Shown here piece by piece: positions 17,426 through 25,187 of a DNA stretch of 51,169 bases. A program made the translations under genes and the position numbers. The stretch comes from JAKALX01 sp964508715 (lineage in GTDB: Bacteria; Chloroflexota; Dehalococcoidia; Tepidiformales; Tepidiformaceae): NCBI GenBank assembly GCA_964508715.1, contig CAZDUX010000022.1, positions 1 through 51,169 on the forward strand, given 5' to 3'. The notes under the pieces are model-generated. The model was not told the DNA's origin. It did not search any database and saw only the letters and a list, made by a program, of their open reading frames with translations. The stretch's first letter is position 1. Each line of letters opens with the position of its first letter.

Positions 17426-17444
17426 TGGCTATTGCTTATGCCCA

Positions 17445-17474
17445 TTGACCGCATAGAACGCGTGATCGTATAGT
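17445..17474 (+). promoter_or_regulatory. Putative rex promoter
   Basis: TTGACC at 17445-17450 and TATAGT at 17469-17474 have an 18-nt spacer, the best sigma-70-like match in the window. The leader of about 32 nt contains TTTCACAA at 17490-17497, which resembles half of the Rex operator TTGTGAA-N4-TTCACAA; the other half is not evident. Confidence 0.55.
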
Positions 17475-17512
17475 TCTTCCGTTACGGATTTCACAAACGG
17501 TCCCCGCCGCTT

Positions 17513-18151
17513 ATGACGCTTGAAATCCCGGAAGTGGTCATCAACCGCCTGCCTGTCTACGCACGAGCCCTCTCCGAGCTTGCGGCATCAGGCGAGGCGG
17601 TCGTGAGTTCGCAGGCACTCGGCGAACTGCTCGACGTCACCCCTGCGCAGATTCGAAAGGATCTCAGTTACTTCGGCCGTTTCGGTAAGCAGGGGAGAGG
17701 CTACAACGTCCATGGCCTGCTCTCAAAGCTACGTGAAATCCTCGGCATCGACCGGCAGTGGCGGGTCTGTCTCGTCGGGGTCGGCCGCCTGGGCCAGGCC
17801 ATCGCCGAATACGGTGGCTTTGGGCCGCAGGGCTTCGAAATCGTCGCCGCCTTCGACTCAAACCCAGAACTCGTTGGAGAATCACTCGGCAGTGTCCCCG
17901 TCTACCATGCCGGGGAGCTCGACATCTATCTTCGCGACCATCGGGTCGATATCGGCATCGTTGCTGTGCCAGCCTTCGAAGCACAGAGCGTCGTCGACCG
18001 CCTCGTCGCCGCCGACATTCGCGCCATCCTGAACTATGCGCCGATCACCGCCCACGTTCCCCACGGTGTCACCATCCGCCACATCGACCCCGTCCTTGCC
18101 ATGCAGAGCATGACCTTCTACATCAAGCGGGCGGAGCCGGCGGGGAAGTAG
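17513..18151 (+). CDS. rex: Redox-sensing transcriptional repressor Rex
   Basis: This 212-residue repressor senses the NADH/NAD+ ratio and, when NADH is low, represses fermentative and respiratory genes. The N-terminal winged helix includes the recognition region QIRKDLSYFGRFGKQGRGY (about 44-62). A Rossmann domain follows with LVGVGRLGQAIAEYG, and AILNYAPITAHVP and the C-terminal domain-swap helix (AMQSMTFYIKR) complete the fold. Length is typical. It lies 87 bp after selA with its own promoter. No ribosome site precedes the ATG. Confidence 0.95.
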   Translation: MTLEIPEVVINRLPVYARALSELAASGEAVVSSQALGELLDVTPAQIRKDLSYFGRFGKQGRGYNVHGLLSKLREILGIDRQWRVCLVGVGRLGQAIAEYGGFGPQGFEIVAAFDSNPELVGESLGSVPVYHAGELDIYLRDHRVDIGIVAVPAFEAQSVVDRLVAADIRAILNYAPITAHVPHGVTIRHIDPVLAMQSMTFYIKRAEPAGK

Positions 18152-18333
18152 CGGGTCGTATTCAGAGGTCTGCACCTTGCGGCTGCGAGGCCAGCGCTCC
18201 CCGCACTTCATCACCAGCCGATGAGCATTCCGCACAAGACGCCCGTCTCGTCCGTAACGACTGCCATCCCTGGCGCCGACGGGGGTGGTTGGCACCGCGG
18301 TGGTGGCGCCGCGAAGGCGGTTTGTTCTCTATC

Positions 18334-18924
18334 TCAGGATTGCTGGCCGGCAACGTGGTCGATCTCCACCTTGCCACCCTGTTTTGCCATGTAGCCACCA
18401 ACCGTCCGGGCAGCGTCGGCGAGTGCCGTGAGGGCGATCTTGCGTTCGTTTGGAGCTGTCCGCTTTGCATCCCATCCCGTGATCTTGATGGCCATTCCGC
18501 CACTCCAGGCATCCTGATCCGGGATGACCGCCGTGCTGTTGTCGATCGCTGTGATCCAGTCTTCCTCCCTGGCAACCGTGTTGCCAAGCTGGCCCTGGAC
18601 CATGGCTGGTGGTTTCCCCGAATCAATTCGGGCTCCCGTCACTTGCCTGGCCTTCATCGCATCATCGGCAACATGCTTCGCCTTGAACGCGGGAGTCAGC
18701 GTGATACGGCTCTTCGGCACCTTTGTTCCATCGCCATAGAAACCGTCGACCAGCCGATCGACCCGGGATCCAACAAGCTGGCTCACAGCTCGGTTCCCAA
18801 TGGCCCTCTGGAGGTTGAGCAGATCGGCCGCTGCGCCGCGCGCCGGATGACTGACGGGTTTGTGTTCACGCCTTCCTCGCGCGGGTCCCGCCCGAGAAAC
18901 CTGACCGGTTCGCTGTAGCACCAT
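18334..18924 (-). CDS. Protein with eCIS-associated LQR...GNRAV motif
   Basis: This 196-residue protein is not a recognised enzyme. Near its N terminus it has DLLNLQRAIGNRAVSQLV (L38-Q39-R40, G43-N44-R45-A46-V47), the short motif found before DUF4157 and in many proteins linked to extracellular contractile injection systems; LQR occurs again at residues 3-5. The rest is polar, with no signal peptide or membrane segment, and ends in a domain with AIDNSTAVIPDQDAWSGG and KVEIDHVAGQQS, where the EIDH region could belong to an active site. The ATG at 18924 has a good GGGAGG site. No contractile sheath or baseplate genes are in the window. I infer an effector-like or surface protein, with moderate confidence. 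Confidence 0.6.
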   Translation of the reverse strand: MVLQRTGQVSRAGPARGRREHKPVSHPARGAAADLLNLQRAIGNRAVSQLVGSRVDRLVDGFYGDGTKVPKSRITLTPAFKAKHVADDAMKARQVTGARIDSGKPPAMVQGQLGNTVAREEDWITAIDNSTAVIPDQDAWSGGMAIKITGWDAKRTAPNERKIALTALADAARTVGGYMAKQGGKVEIDHVAGQQS

Positions 18925-18992
18925 CGGAACCTCCCTGGGTCATCTCGTTGGAGTATAGCCCTACCCCGGCGCTTGTCGTGCGTACCCGCCCC

Positions 18993-19973
18993 CTACCCGT
19001 GCCCCAGCACGCGGTGCGGAACGTACGGGGTTTCCACGGCCTTAACCTCGTCCTCGGTCAATCGGAGCTCGGTGGCTGCTACCGCTTCTTCTAAATGATA
19101 CATCTTGCTCGCACCGACAATCGGCGCAGTCACATATGGCTTGCCGAGCATCCACGCGAGTGCAACCTGGGCCGGCTTCACGCCCCGTTCAGCGGCGACC
19201 TGTGAGGCCGCGTCGACCACCTGGAAGTCAGATTCCTGGTAGTAAAGCGAATGAGCGAAATCGTCGGATCGTGAGCGTGTCGTTTCATCCTGCTTCGTTG
19301 CGCTGCGGTTGCCGGCGAGGAAGCCGCGCGCAAGCGGGCTCCAGGGGATGATGCCAACACCCTGGTCGAGGCACTGCGGGATCATCTCCCGTTCCTCTTC
19401 GCGATAGACGAGGTTGTAGTGGTTCTGCATGCTCACAAACCGGCTCCAACCGTTCTCCTGCGCCACGCGCTGGGCCTTTGCAAACTGCCAGGCGTACATG
19501 CTCGACGCACCGATATAGAGCGCCTTACCCGCCCGGACGATGTCGTTCAGTGCCTCCATGGTTTCCTCGATCGGCGTACCGGGATCCCATCGGTGAACCT
19601 GGTAGAGGTCAACGTAGTCCGTGCCAAGCCGCTTCAGGGAAGCGTCAATGCTTTGCATGATGTGCTTGCGTGAGAGGCCCCGATCGTTCGGATCACCGCT
19701 CATCGGGTTGCAGACCTTGGTGGCGATGACGATCTTGTCGCGCTGGGCCATATCCTTCAGCGCCCGGCCTGTTACCTCTTCGCTCACCCCAAGTGAATAC
19801 ACATCCGCGGTGTCGAAGAACGTAATACCCAGGTCGAGCGCGCGCCTCACGAACGGCCGCGCGTCATCTTCGTCGAGCACCCAGTCGCGCCACTTGCTCG
19901 TGCCATAGGTCATCATCCCCAGGCAGATGCGCGAGACCCGCAGTCCCGTGCTGCCCAGCTTCACGTACTCCAT
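18993..19973 (-). CDS. Aldo/keto reductase
   Basis: This 326-residue NADPH-dependent oxidoreductase opens MEYVKLGSTGLRVSRICLG. The catalytic tetrad is visible: Asp and Tyr in FFDTADVYSLG, Lys in IVIATKVCNP and His in LYQVHRWD. APIVGASK near the C terminus is the cofactor-phosphate site. It belongs to the AKR subgroup including YajO and related reductases, whose natural substrates are mostly unknown aldehydes or ketones. The ATG at 19973 follows AGGGGG; the frame extends upstream to 20207, but that region overlaps the divergent hydrolase gene. Confidence 0.9.
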   Translation of the reverse strand: MEYVKLGSTGLRVSRICLGMMTYGTSKWRDWVLDEDDARPFVRRALDLGITFFDTADVYSLGVSEEVTGRALKDMAQRDKIVIATKVCNPMSGDPNDRGLSRKHIMQSIDASLKRLGTDYVDLYQVHRWDPGTPIEETMEALNDIVRAGKALYIGASSMYAWQFAKAQRVAQENGWSRFVSMQNHYNLVYREEEREMIPQCLDQGVGIIPWSPLARGFLAGNRSATKQDETTRSRSDDFAHSLYYQESDFQVVDAASQVAAERGVKPAQVALAWMLGKPYVTAPIVGASKMYHLEEAVAATELRLTEDEVKAVETPYVPHRVLGHG

Positions 19974-20081
19974 CGATCGTCCCCCTTGCGTTGCTGGCAA
20001 GAAGCGTACCGGCTCGCCGGGCATCTCGCCCGGCAGGGCGTTAGGATGTCCACACTCACCCTCAATGCCTGGAGCGCCCGA

Positions 20082-21293
20082 ATGGAAACCGCACCCACTG
20101 CCGCAGGCTTCGACGCAGCACGCCTCGAACGCATCACGCCCCACATCGAACGCAACTACATCGAGCCCGGAAAGATCGTTGGGTGCCAGGTGCTTGTCTC
20201 CCGCCACGGCCTGCCCGCCTACTTCCGCAATTTCGGCAACATGGATCGCGAACGCAACCTCCCGATGCGCGATGACAGCATCTTCCGCATCTACTCGATG
20301 TCGAAGCCGATTACCTCCGTAGCTCTCATGTCACTCTTCGAAGAGGGTCACTTCCAGCTCAACGACCCCGTCTCCCGCTTCATCCCCGCGTGGAAGAACC
20401 ACGAAGTCTGGGTCTCCGGCGACGGCGACGACCTCGTAACCGAGAAATCGCGTTCGCCGATGACCATGCGCAACGTCCTCAGCCACACCGGCGGCCTTAC
20501 GTACGGGGCGACGAACCACCCGGTCGACAAGGCATACCGGCGTGAGGGCGTGGTCCGCACCCAGGGCGCGACGCTGAGCACGTTCGTTGACGCTCTTTCT
20601 CGCGTCCCGCTTCGCTACCACCCGGGTGAGAGCTGGATGTACTCGTATTCGACCGACGTTTGCGGCGCACTCGTCGAGATCATCTCCGGGATGCCGTTCG
20701 ACCGCTTCCTCCAGGAGCGCATCTTCGACCCGCTGGGTATGGCCGACACCTCGTTCTCGATCGCACCCGAAAAGGTCGAGCGTTTCGCCTCGAACTACCA
20801 GCGCGAGCCCGACAAGAGCCTCAAGCTCATCGATGACGGCAAGAACAGCAGCTACGCGAAGGCGCCCACCTTCCTCTCCGGTGGTGGCGGGCTCACCTCG
20901 ACGACGGCCGACTACTTCCGCTTCTGCGAGATGCTGCGCAACGGCGGCGAACTGGACGGCGCCCGCATCCTCGGTCCGCGCACGCTCGAACTCATGCACC
21001 GCAACCACCTGAAGGGCGACGCCGATCTCACGAAGATGGCCATCGGCGCATTCTCCGAGACCGCCTACGAAGGCGTCGGCTTCGGCCTTGGCTTCGCCAC
21101 GACGCTCGACGAGGTCGCGTCCGGCGGGCTCGGCGAAGGTGACTACTACTGGGGCGGCGCCGCCTCGACCATCTTCTGGGTCGACCCCTACGAGGACCTT
21201 TCGGTCATCTTCATGACCCAGCTCATGCCCTCCGCCACCTTCAACTTCCGCGGCCAGCTGAAGAACATCATCTACTCCGCGATCCTGGAGTAA
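20082..21293 (+). CDS. Serine hydrolase of the beta-lactamase (class C/EstB) family
   Basis: This 403-residue protein has the penicillin-binding fold. The nucleophile motif S72-x-x-K75 is in YSMSKPITS; the second motif is YSYSTDV, which matches the YxLALDV type of EstB esterases; the third is WGGAAST rather than KTG. LSHTGGLTYG and SGGGGLTSTTADYFRF are also typical. These marks point to an esterase or peptidase more than an antibiotic-degrading lactamase. No signal peptide is seen. A GGAG site supports the ATG at 20082; an ATG at 20046 is possible but overlaps a TAGGAT -10-like hexamer. A small membrane protein gene follows directly. Confidence 0.82.
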   Translation: METAPTAAGFDAARLERITPHIERNYIEPGKIVGCQVLVSRHGLPAYFRNFGNMDRERNLPMRDDSIFRIYSMSKPITSVALMSLFEEGHFQLNDPVSRFIPAWKNHEVWVSGDGDDLVTEKSRSPMTMRNVLSHTGGLTYGATNHPVDKAYRREGVVRTQGATLSTFVDALSRVPLRYHPGESWMYSYSTDVCGALVEIISGMPFDRFLQERIFDPLGMADTSFSIAPEKVERFASNYQREPDKSLKLIDDGKNSSYAKAPTFLSGGGGLTSTTADYFRFCEMLRNGGELDGARILGPRTLELMHRNHLKGDADLTKMAIGAFSETAYEGVGFGLGFATTLDEVASGGLGEGDYYWGGAASTIFWVDPYEDLSVIFMTQLMPSATFNFRGQLKNIIYSAILE

Positions 21294-21302
21294 GTGCACC
21301 GA

Positions 21303-21497
21303 ATGGTTCCCGGCTACACCTGGCTGTCCCGCCAACTCGATGGCGTCGAGACCGAGACCGGCGGCTACGAGCGCAAGATGACGAGCAGCGTCATCCCCGG
21401 CGCCGGCCTCGCCATGAAGGCCGTGCTCATCCTCGCCTGGCTCGTGGCCCTGCCGGTGCTCCTCGTCATCTGGCTCTTCCGGCGCCGCGCGGCCTGA
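21303..21497 (+). CDS. Small single-span membrane protein, 64 residues
   Basis: I do not recognise this protein. It has a polar N terminus (MVPGYTWLSRQLDG), then one hydrophobic segment of about 22 residues (AVLILAWLVALPVLLVIWLF) and ends RRRAA, suggesting a tail-anchored or C-in protein. The frame opens at a GTG directly after the hydrolase stop; the ATG three codons later is my choice. It is probably translated with the hydrolase and could anchor it to the membrane, which is inference only. Confidence 0.5.
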   Translation: MVPGYTWLSRQLDGVETETGGYERKMTSSVIPGAGLAMKAVLILAWLVALPVLLVIWLFRRRAA

Positions 21498-21506
21498 ATC
21501 CTGGCG

Positions 21507-22427
21507 CTATTTCAGGCCCAATCCCCGCAGGAACCCAATCGCGCCGACGACCCGCTCGTCCGACTGGTGCTGGTTGATCTCCAGCGTATAGCGCGCCAGC
21601 CCCGAAATGCCCGCGACGATGTAGTCCCACTCGACGTCGCCGTCGCCCGGCGCACGGTGGTCGCCGATGCCCGTCACGTCGTGCAGGTGCGCCCCCACGA
21701 TGCGATGGTTGTTCCGGCTGAGCCATTCGTGCCGGTCGATGAAGCCCAGCCGGTGGAGCACCTCCGCATGACCGGTGTCGTGCCAGTAGCCCGCCTGCTC
21801 CGGCGCAAGCCCGTCGAGTAGCTCCTCGTACTCGTGCGGGTGCGGGATTTCGTGGTAGTGGTAGCGGTTCTCGAGCCCGATCGTGACGCGGTGCGGCTCC
21901 GCGGCACGGACGAGTTCCTGCAGGGAATGTTTCGCTGCCGCGAGGTACGGCTCCGCATCCCCGTTGCGCTTCGCGATAGCCGCCTCGCGCCACGCTTCGA
22001 ACTGCTCCGCGTCCATGTCTCCCGAGTCGAACATCTTCCGCATCGCCAGTTCTTCCTCGAACTGTTCCGGCACGTCGCTGACCTGCCCCAGGTGCACCAC
22101 CAACCGGTCCGCGCCGATGCGCCCTGCCCACGCGATGCTGGCCTTCGCGTACTCCACTGCGGCCCGCCGCTCGTCCTCATCGGTCGCGGCCAGGTTCACG
22201 TGCGAGTTGCCCCGCCCGTCGTGATGCCGCACCCAGGGCGCCGGCTGGTGCACCGACGTCACCGGCAGGATGCCCGCCGCGAGGATCTGCTGGAGCTTTC
22301 CTTCCTGTGTCGAGTGGCTGATCTCGATGGCGTCGTAGCCCGCTTCGGCAGCGTAGCGGGCGAACGCGGCGCCGTCATCGAAACGCTGCTGCTGGGCGTA
22401 CATGGTCGACAGCGCGAGGGGCTTCAT
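21507..22427 (-). CDS. Sugar-phosphate isomerase/epimerase (xylose isomerase-like TIM barrel)
   Basis: This 306-residue protein has the AP-endonuclease-2/xylose isomerase-like barrel. It starts KPLALSTMYAQQQRF; metal-ligand candidates are the Glu in IGLENRYHYHEIP, Asp/His in YWHDTGHAEVL, His in VGAHLHDVTG and the Glu in YTLEINQH. The substrate is unknown; related proteins act on sugars, inositols or hydroxypyruvate. The ATG at 22427 overlaps the stop of the preceding small membrane protein by 4 nt, so it belongs to the dxr-rseP operon. Confidence 0.83.
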   Translation of the reverse strand: MKPLALSTMYAQQQRFDDGAAFARYAAEAGYDAIEISHSTQEGKLQQILAAGILPVTSVHQPAPWVRHHDGRGNSHVNLAATDEDERRAAVEYAKASIAWAGRIGADRLVVHLGQVSDVPEQFEEELAMRKMFDSGDMDAEQFEAWREAAIAKRNGDAEPYLAAAKHSLQELVRAAEPHRVTIGLENRYHYHEIPHPHEYEELLDGLAPEQAGYWHDTGHAEVLHRLGFIDRHEWLSRNNHRIVGAHLHDVTGIGDHRAPGDGDVEWDYIVAGISGLARYTLEINQHQSDERVVGAIGFLRGLGLK

Positions 22428-22744
22428 TCGGGACGAATCTCCTTCGGAGCAGGTTTCTGAGCAGCCCGGTGCGCCGGCAGAGCGCCGACGCTGAGCCTTC
22501 GTGCACCGAGCAGGAGAGACGGCACGAGGGCGGCCACGAGGAAGCTCATCGACAGGCCTCCGGCGCCATCGAACCCCATGATTGGCACCGCAAGCGCACC
22601 AACGAGGCCGGCAAACAGGCAGAGCGGCAAGTTCGCAAGCCCCGCATTCCCACGGGTCGCGACTGAAAGCACCAGCCATGGCAGAAACGCGCAGATGAGC
22701 CAACCGGTGACGAACAGGCTGACGAAGATGACATCGAACAGCAC
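22424..22744 (-). CDS. Small multi-span membrane protein, 106 residues
   Basis: I do not recognise this protein. It has about three hydrophobic segments: residues 1-26, 36-58 and 63-82. The C-terminal tail is basic and Pro-rich (AHRAAQKPAPKEIRPE). The start is a GTG 9 nt after the rseP stop, and the stop overlaps the isomerase start by 4 nt (ATGA), which supports real coding despite the lack of homologues known to me. A membrane role linked to RseP is possible but unproven. Confidence 0.62.
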   Translation of the reverse strand: MLFDVIFVSLFVTGWLICAFLPWLVLSVATRGNAGLANLPLCLFAGLVGALAVPIMGFDGAGGLSMSFLVAALVPSLLLGARRLSVGALPAHRAAQKPAPKEIRPE

Positions 22745-22753
22745 GCGGCCCGC

Positions 22754-23944
22754 CTAGCTGACAATCCGGGAGATGTCGAAGAACGTGACGATGAGCACCA
22801 TCGCCATCAGTAGCGCGAAGCCAGTAAGGTGCACCAGCGCTTCCTTCTCCGGTGCGATGCGGCGCCCGCCACGGAGGATTTCGATCAGGATGATGAACAT
22901 CCGCCCGCCATCGAGCATGGGAATTGGCAGGACATTGAAGATAGCCAGGTTCAGGCTGAGCAGTGCGGCAAGCTCGATGAGGGGCCGCCAGCCCTGTTCA
23001 TGGATGATTTCGCCGGTAGCGCTGGCGATACCGACCGGCCCCTGGAATGCCGGGCCATCCTGGGTTGCACCACTGCCGCCGCTCCCCGCCTTGATTCGAG
23101 CCTCAATCTCGTTCTTGGTCAGGATCATCGTATCCCAGAGTGCACTCACGCCCTTCGGCAGGGCCTCCCAAACGGGGTAGGAGACATCCTCTGAGTACGG
23201 ATAGCGCAGCTGGCAGTTCGTCGGATTCCCATCCGCGTCGATATCGGAACAGACGCTGGGCGCACCGATTCGGACGCCGGTCGGCCCCTCGCCGATGGGA
23301 GGGGACCAGCGAGCATAGACGTGTGCCGTGAGCGTCGAGCCAGCCCGCGAAATTGTCCACGTCTGCGTGTCACCAAGGTGAAGGCGGTTGGCGTACACGA
23401 GTTCGCTCGTGTTCTTGATATCGCGCCCGTTGACATCAAGGACCAGGTCTCCCGGCTGCAATCCTTGTTGGGGCTTTGAACCGTCGCGCATGGTCCCATC
23501 GACCTGCGCGTTCGCCGCTGGCGACCCGACTGCAACCTGCTGGATCATCGCCATCGAAAGCGAACGCTCCCGCGGAACCATGAATCCGATGGTCATCAGC
23601 AGGATGGCGATGATGAAGTTCATGAAGACGCCGGCGAACAGCACGGTGAGCCGCTTCCAGCGGGGCGCGGCGGCCAGCGATTGCGGGTCTGTCGGGTCCT
23701 CTTCGCCCAGCAACCGGACGAAGCCACCGATCGGCAGCCAGTTCAACGTGTAATCGGTGCCACCGTGCCGCCAGTAGGTGACAGCTTTTGGCGGAAAGCC
23801 AATGCCGAACTCGAGCACCTTGATACCAAACGCCTTGGCTGCAACGAAGTGGCCGAATTCGTGGATGACCACGAGTGCTACGAGGATTCCGAGGAACGGA
23901 CCAGCCGCACGGGCGATGGCGACGGGGTCGATGGCAAGAAACAT
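22754..23944 (-). CDS. rseP: Site-2 membrane metalloprotease RseP/RasP
   Basis: This 396-residue M50 protease cleaves within the membrane, typically releasing anti-sigma factors or clearing signal peptides. The zinc motif H28-E29-F-G-H32 lies in the first membrane segment, followed by AAKAFGIKVLEFGIGFPP. A single PDZ-like domain (about 125-200) includes GLQPGDLVLDVNGRDI. NVLPIPMLDGGRM near residue 340 provides the third zinc ligand. Between PDZ and the last segments there is a Gly/Ser-rich stretch not found in short homologues. The start overlaps the dxr stop by 1 nt (TGATG). Confidence 0.93.
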   Translation of the reverse strand: MFLAIDPVAIARAAGPFLGILVALVVIHEFGHFVAAKAFGIKVLEFGIGFPPKAVTYWRHGGTDYTLNWLPIGGFVRLLGEEDPTDPQSLAAAPRWKRLTVLFAGVFMNFIIAILLMTIGFMVPRERSLSMAMIQQVAVGSPAANAQVDGTMRDGSKPQQGLQPGDLVLDVNGRDIKNTSELVYANRLHLGDTQTWTISRAGSTLTAHVYARWSPPIGEGPTGVRIGAPSVCSDIDADGNPTNCQLRYPYSEDVSYPVWEALPKGVSALWDTMILTKNEIEARIKAGSGGSGATQDGPAFQGPVGIASATGEIIHEQGWRPLIELAALLSLNLAIFNVLPIPMLDGGRMFIILIEILRGGRRIAPEKEALVHLTGFALLMAMVLIVTFFDISRIVS

Positions 23945-25101
23945 CAGGCAGGGACTCCAACCTTGACTGCGCGGGCCTGCCTGCGCGCATCGGCATCGGC
24001 AGCGAGCACGGTCTCCAGATCTGGATCGTCGGTCGATTCGTGCGTGGCCAGCACCTGTTCGATGATCGCCGGGATGTCGAGGAAGCCGATCTCATGGACC
24101 ATGAAACGCTCCACCGCCACCTCATCGGCGGCTGCCATCACCGCCGGGTAGGTGCCACCCAGGCGCCCGGCTTCCATCGCGAGGCGCAACGCCGGGAAAC
24201 GGTCCATGTCGGGCTTGCCGAAATGGAGTGAACCTACCGCGGCGAGGTCGAGGGTGGCTGCTGGCGTCGCAGGCATCCGTTCCGGGTAGGCGAGGGCGCA
24301 CTGGATCGGAAGCCGCATGTCGGGGACACCCAGTTGGGCCTTCACGCTACCGTCGCTGAATTCAACAAGTGAGTGAACGATGGATTCGCGATGCAGGACG
24401 ACCTCGACCTTCTCCATAGGGACGCCGAAGAGCCACATCGCCTCGATCGTCTCCATTCCCTTGTTCATCAGCGTTGCTGAATCGATGGTGATCTTGGCAC
24501 CCATCTTCCATGTGGGGTGGTTAAGTGCCTGTTCAGCGGTCACTGCCGCGAGCTGCGAGCGGTCGAAGTCGCGGAAGGCGCCGCCGCTGGCGGTCAGCAG
24601 GATGCGCCGGATCTCATGCTGCTCCTCGCCCCAGAGACATTGCCAGATCGCAGAGTGCTCGCTGTCCACGGGCCGCATGTCACCGCCGCCTGCAAGCATC
24701 GCCCGCCGCACGAGGTGCCCGGCCATTACAAGCACTTCTTTATTTGCGATCGCGACAGGCCGCCCGAGTTCGAGTGCACCGAGCGTGGGCATCAGCCCGG
24801 CAGCGCCCGCTGTCGCGACGAGCACGATATCGATGTCCCCGGCGACGGCCATCTCGTCCGTTGGAATGAACCGGGCCCCTGCGAGCTCAGCCGCCTCTCG
24901 CAAGGCAGGAGATTGGACTTCGCTAAAGACGTACTTCGGCCGGACTTCGGCGACCTGTCGCGCCAGGAGGTCCGCGTTTCGTCCTGCCGCGAGCGCCACG
25001 GCCTCGAAATGGCCGGGTAGCTGGCGAATGACATCGAGTGCCTGGCTACCGACGGACCCAGTCGATCCAAGGACGGCAACGCGCCGTGGACGTGATTCCA
25101 T
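23944..25101 (-). CDS. dxr: 1-deoxy-D-xylulose 5-phosphate reductoisomerase
   Basis: This 385-residue enzyme converts DXP to MEP with NADPH, the committed step of the non-mevalonate isoprenoid pathway. VLGSTGSVGSQALDVI is the NADPH-binding loop; substrate and metal residues lie in PVDSEHSAIWQCL, LTASGGAFRD, KITIDSATLMNKGMETIEA and HRESIVHSLVEF. Length is normal. The first gene of dxr-rseP-membrane protein-isomerase, it starts at an ATG 6 nt after a TAGCAT hexamer with no ribosome site. The frr, uppS and cdsA genes that often precede dxr are not here. Confidence 0.96.
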   Translation of the reverse strand: MESRPRRVAVLGSTGSVGSQALDVIRQLPGHFEAVALAAGRNADLLARQVAEVRPKYVFSEVQSPALREAAELAGARFIPTDEMAVAGDIDIVLVATAGAAGLMPTLGALELGRPVAIANKEVLVMAGHLVRRAMLAGGGDMRPVDSEHSAIWQCLWGEEQHEIRRILLTASGGAFRDFDRSQLAAVTAEQALNHPTWKMGAKITIDSATLMNKGMETIEAMWLFGVPMEKVEVVLHRESIVHSLVEFSDGSVKAQLGVPDMRLPIQCALAYPERMPATPAATLDLAAVGSLHFGKPDMDRFPALRLAMEAGRLGGTYPAVMAAADEVAVERFMVHEIGFLDIPAIIEQVLATHESTDDPDLETVLAADADARRQARAVKVGVPA

Positions 25102-25107
25102 GACTCC

Positions 25108-25113
25108 ATGCTA
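25108..25113 (-). promoter_or_regulatory. Putative -10 element of dxr (leaderless)
   Basis: Reads TAGCAT on the minus strand, 6 nt before the dxr ATG. A CTGTCA hexamer 18 nt upstream could be the -35. No Shine-Dalgarno is present. Confidence 0.4.
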
Positions 25114-25175
25114 GCGGTTCGCCCCAACGCGTGACAGGAGCGTGCTAACTGCGCACGGCGGCCAGGGCAGCCGCG

Positions 25176-25181
25176 TACGAT
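25176..25181 (+). promoter_or_regulatory. Putative -10 element of putA (leaderless)
   Basis: TACGAT ends 6 nt before the ATG at 25188. It mirrors the dxr arrangement on the other side of this 86-bp divergent gap. No clear -35 or ribosome site was found. Confidence 0.4.
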
Positions 25182-25187
25182 GAAACC

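Noticed and set aside
17426..17512. tRNA-Sec gene next to selA
   Set aside because: No cloverleaf or TCA anticodon arm can be drawn in the selA-rex gap.
18162..18333. Additional small gene between rex and the LQR protein
   Set aside because: Only short ORFs without ribosome sites or recognisable sequence; treated as a convergent intergenic gap.
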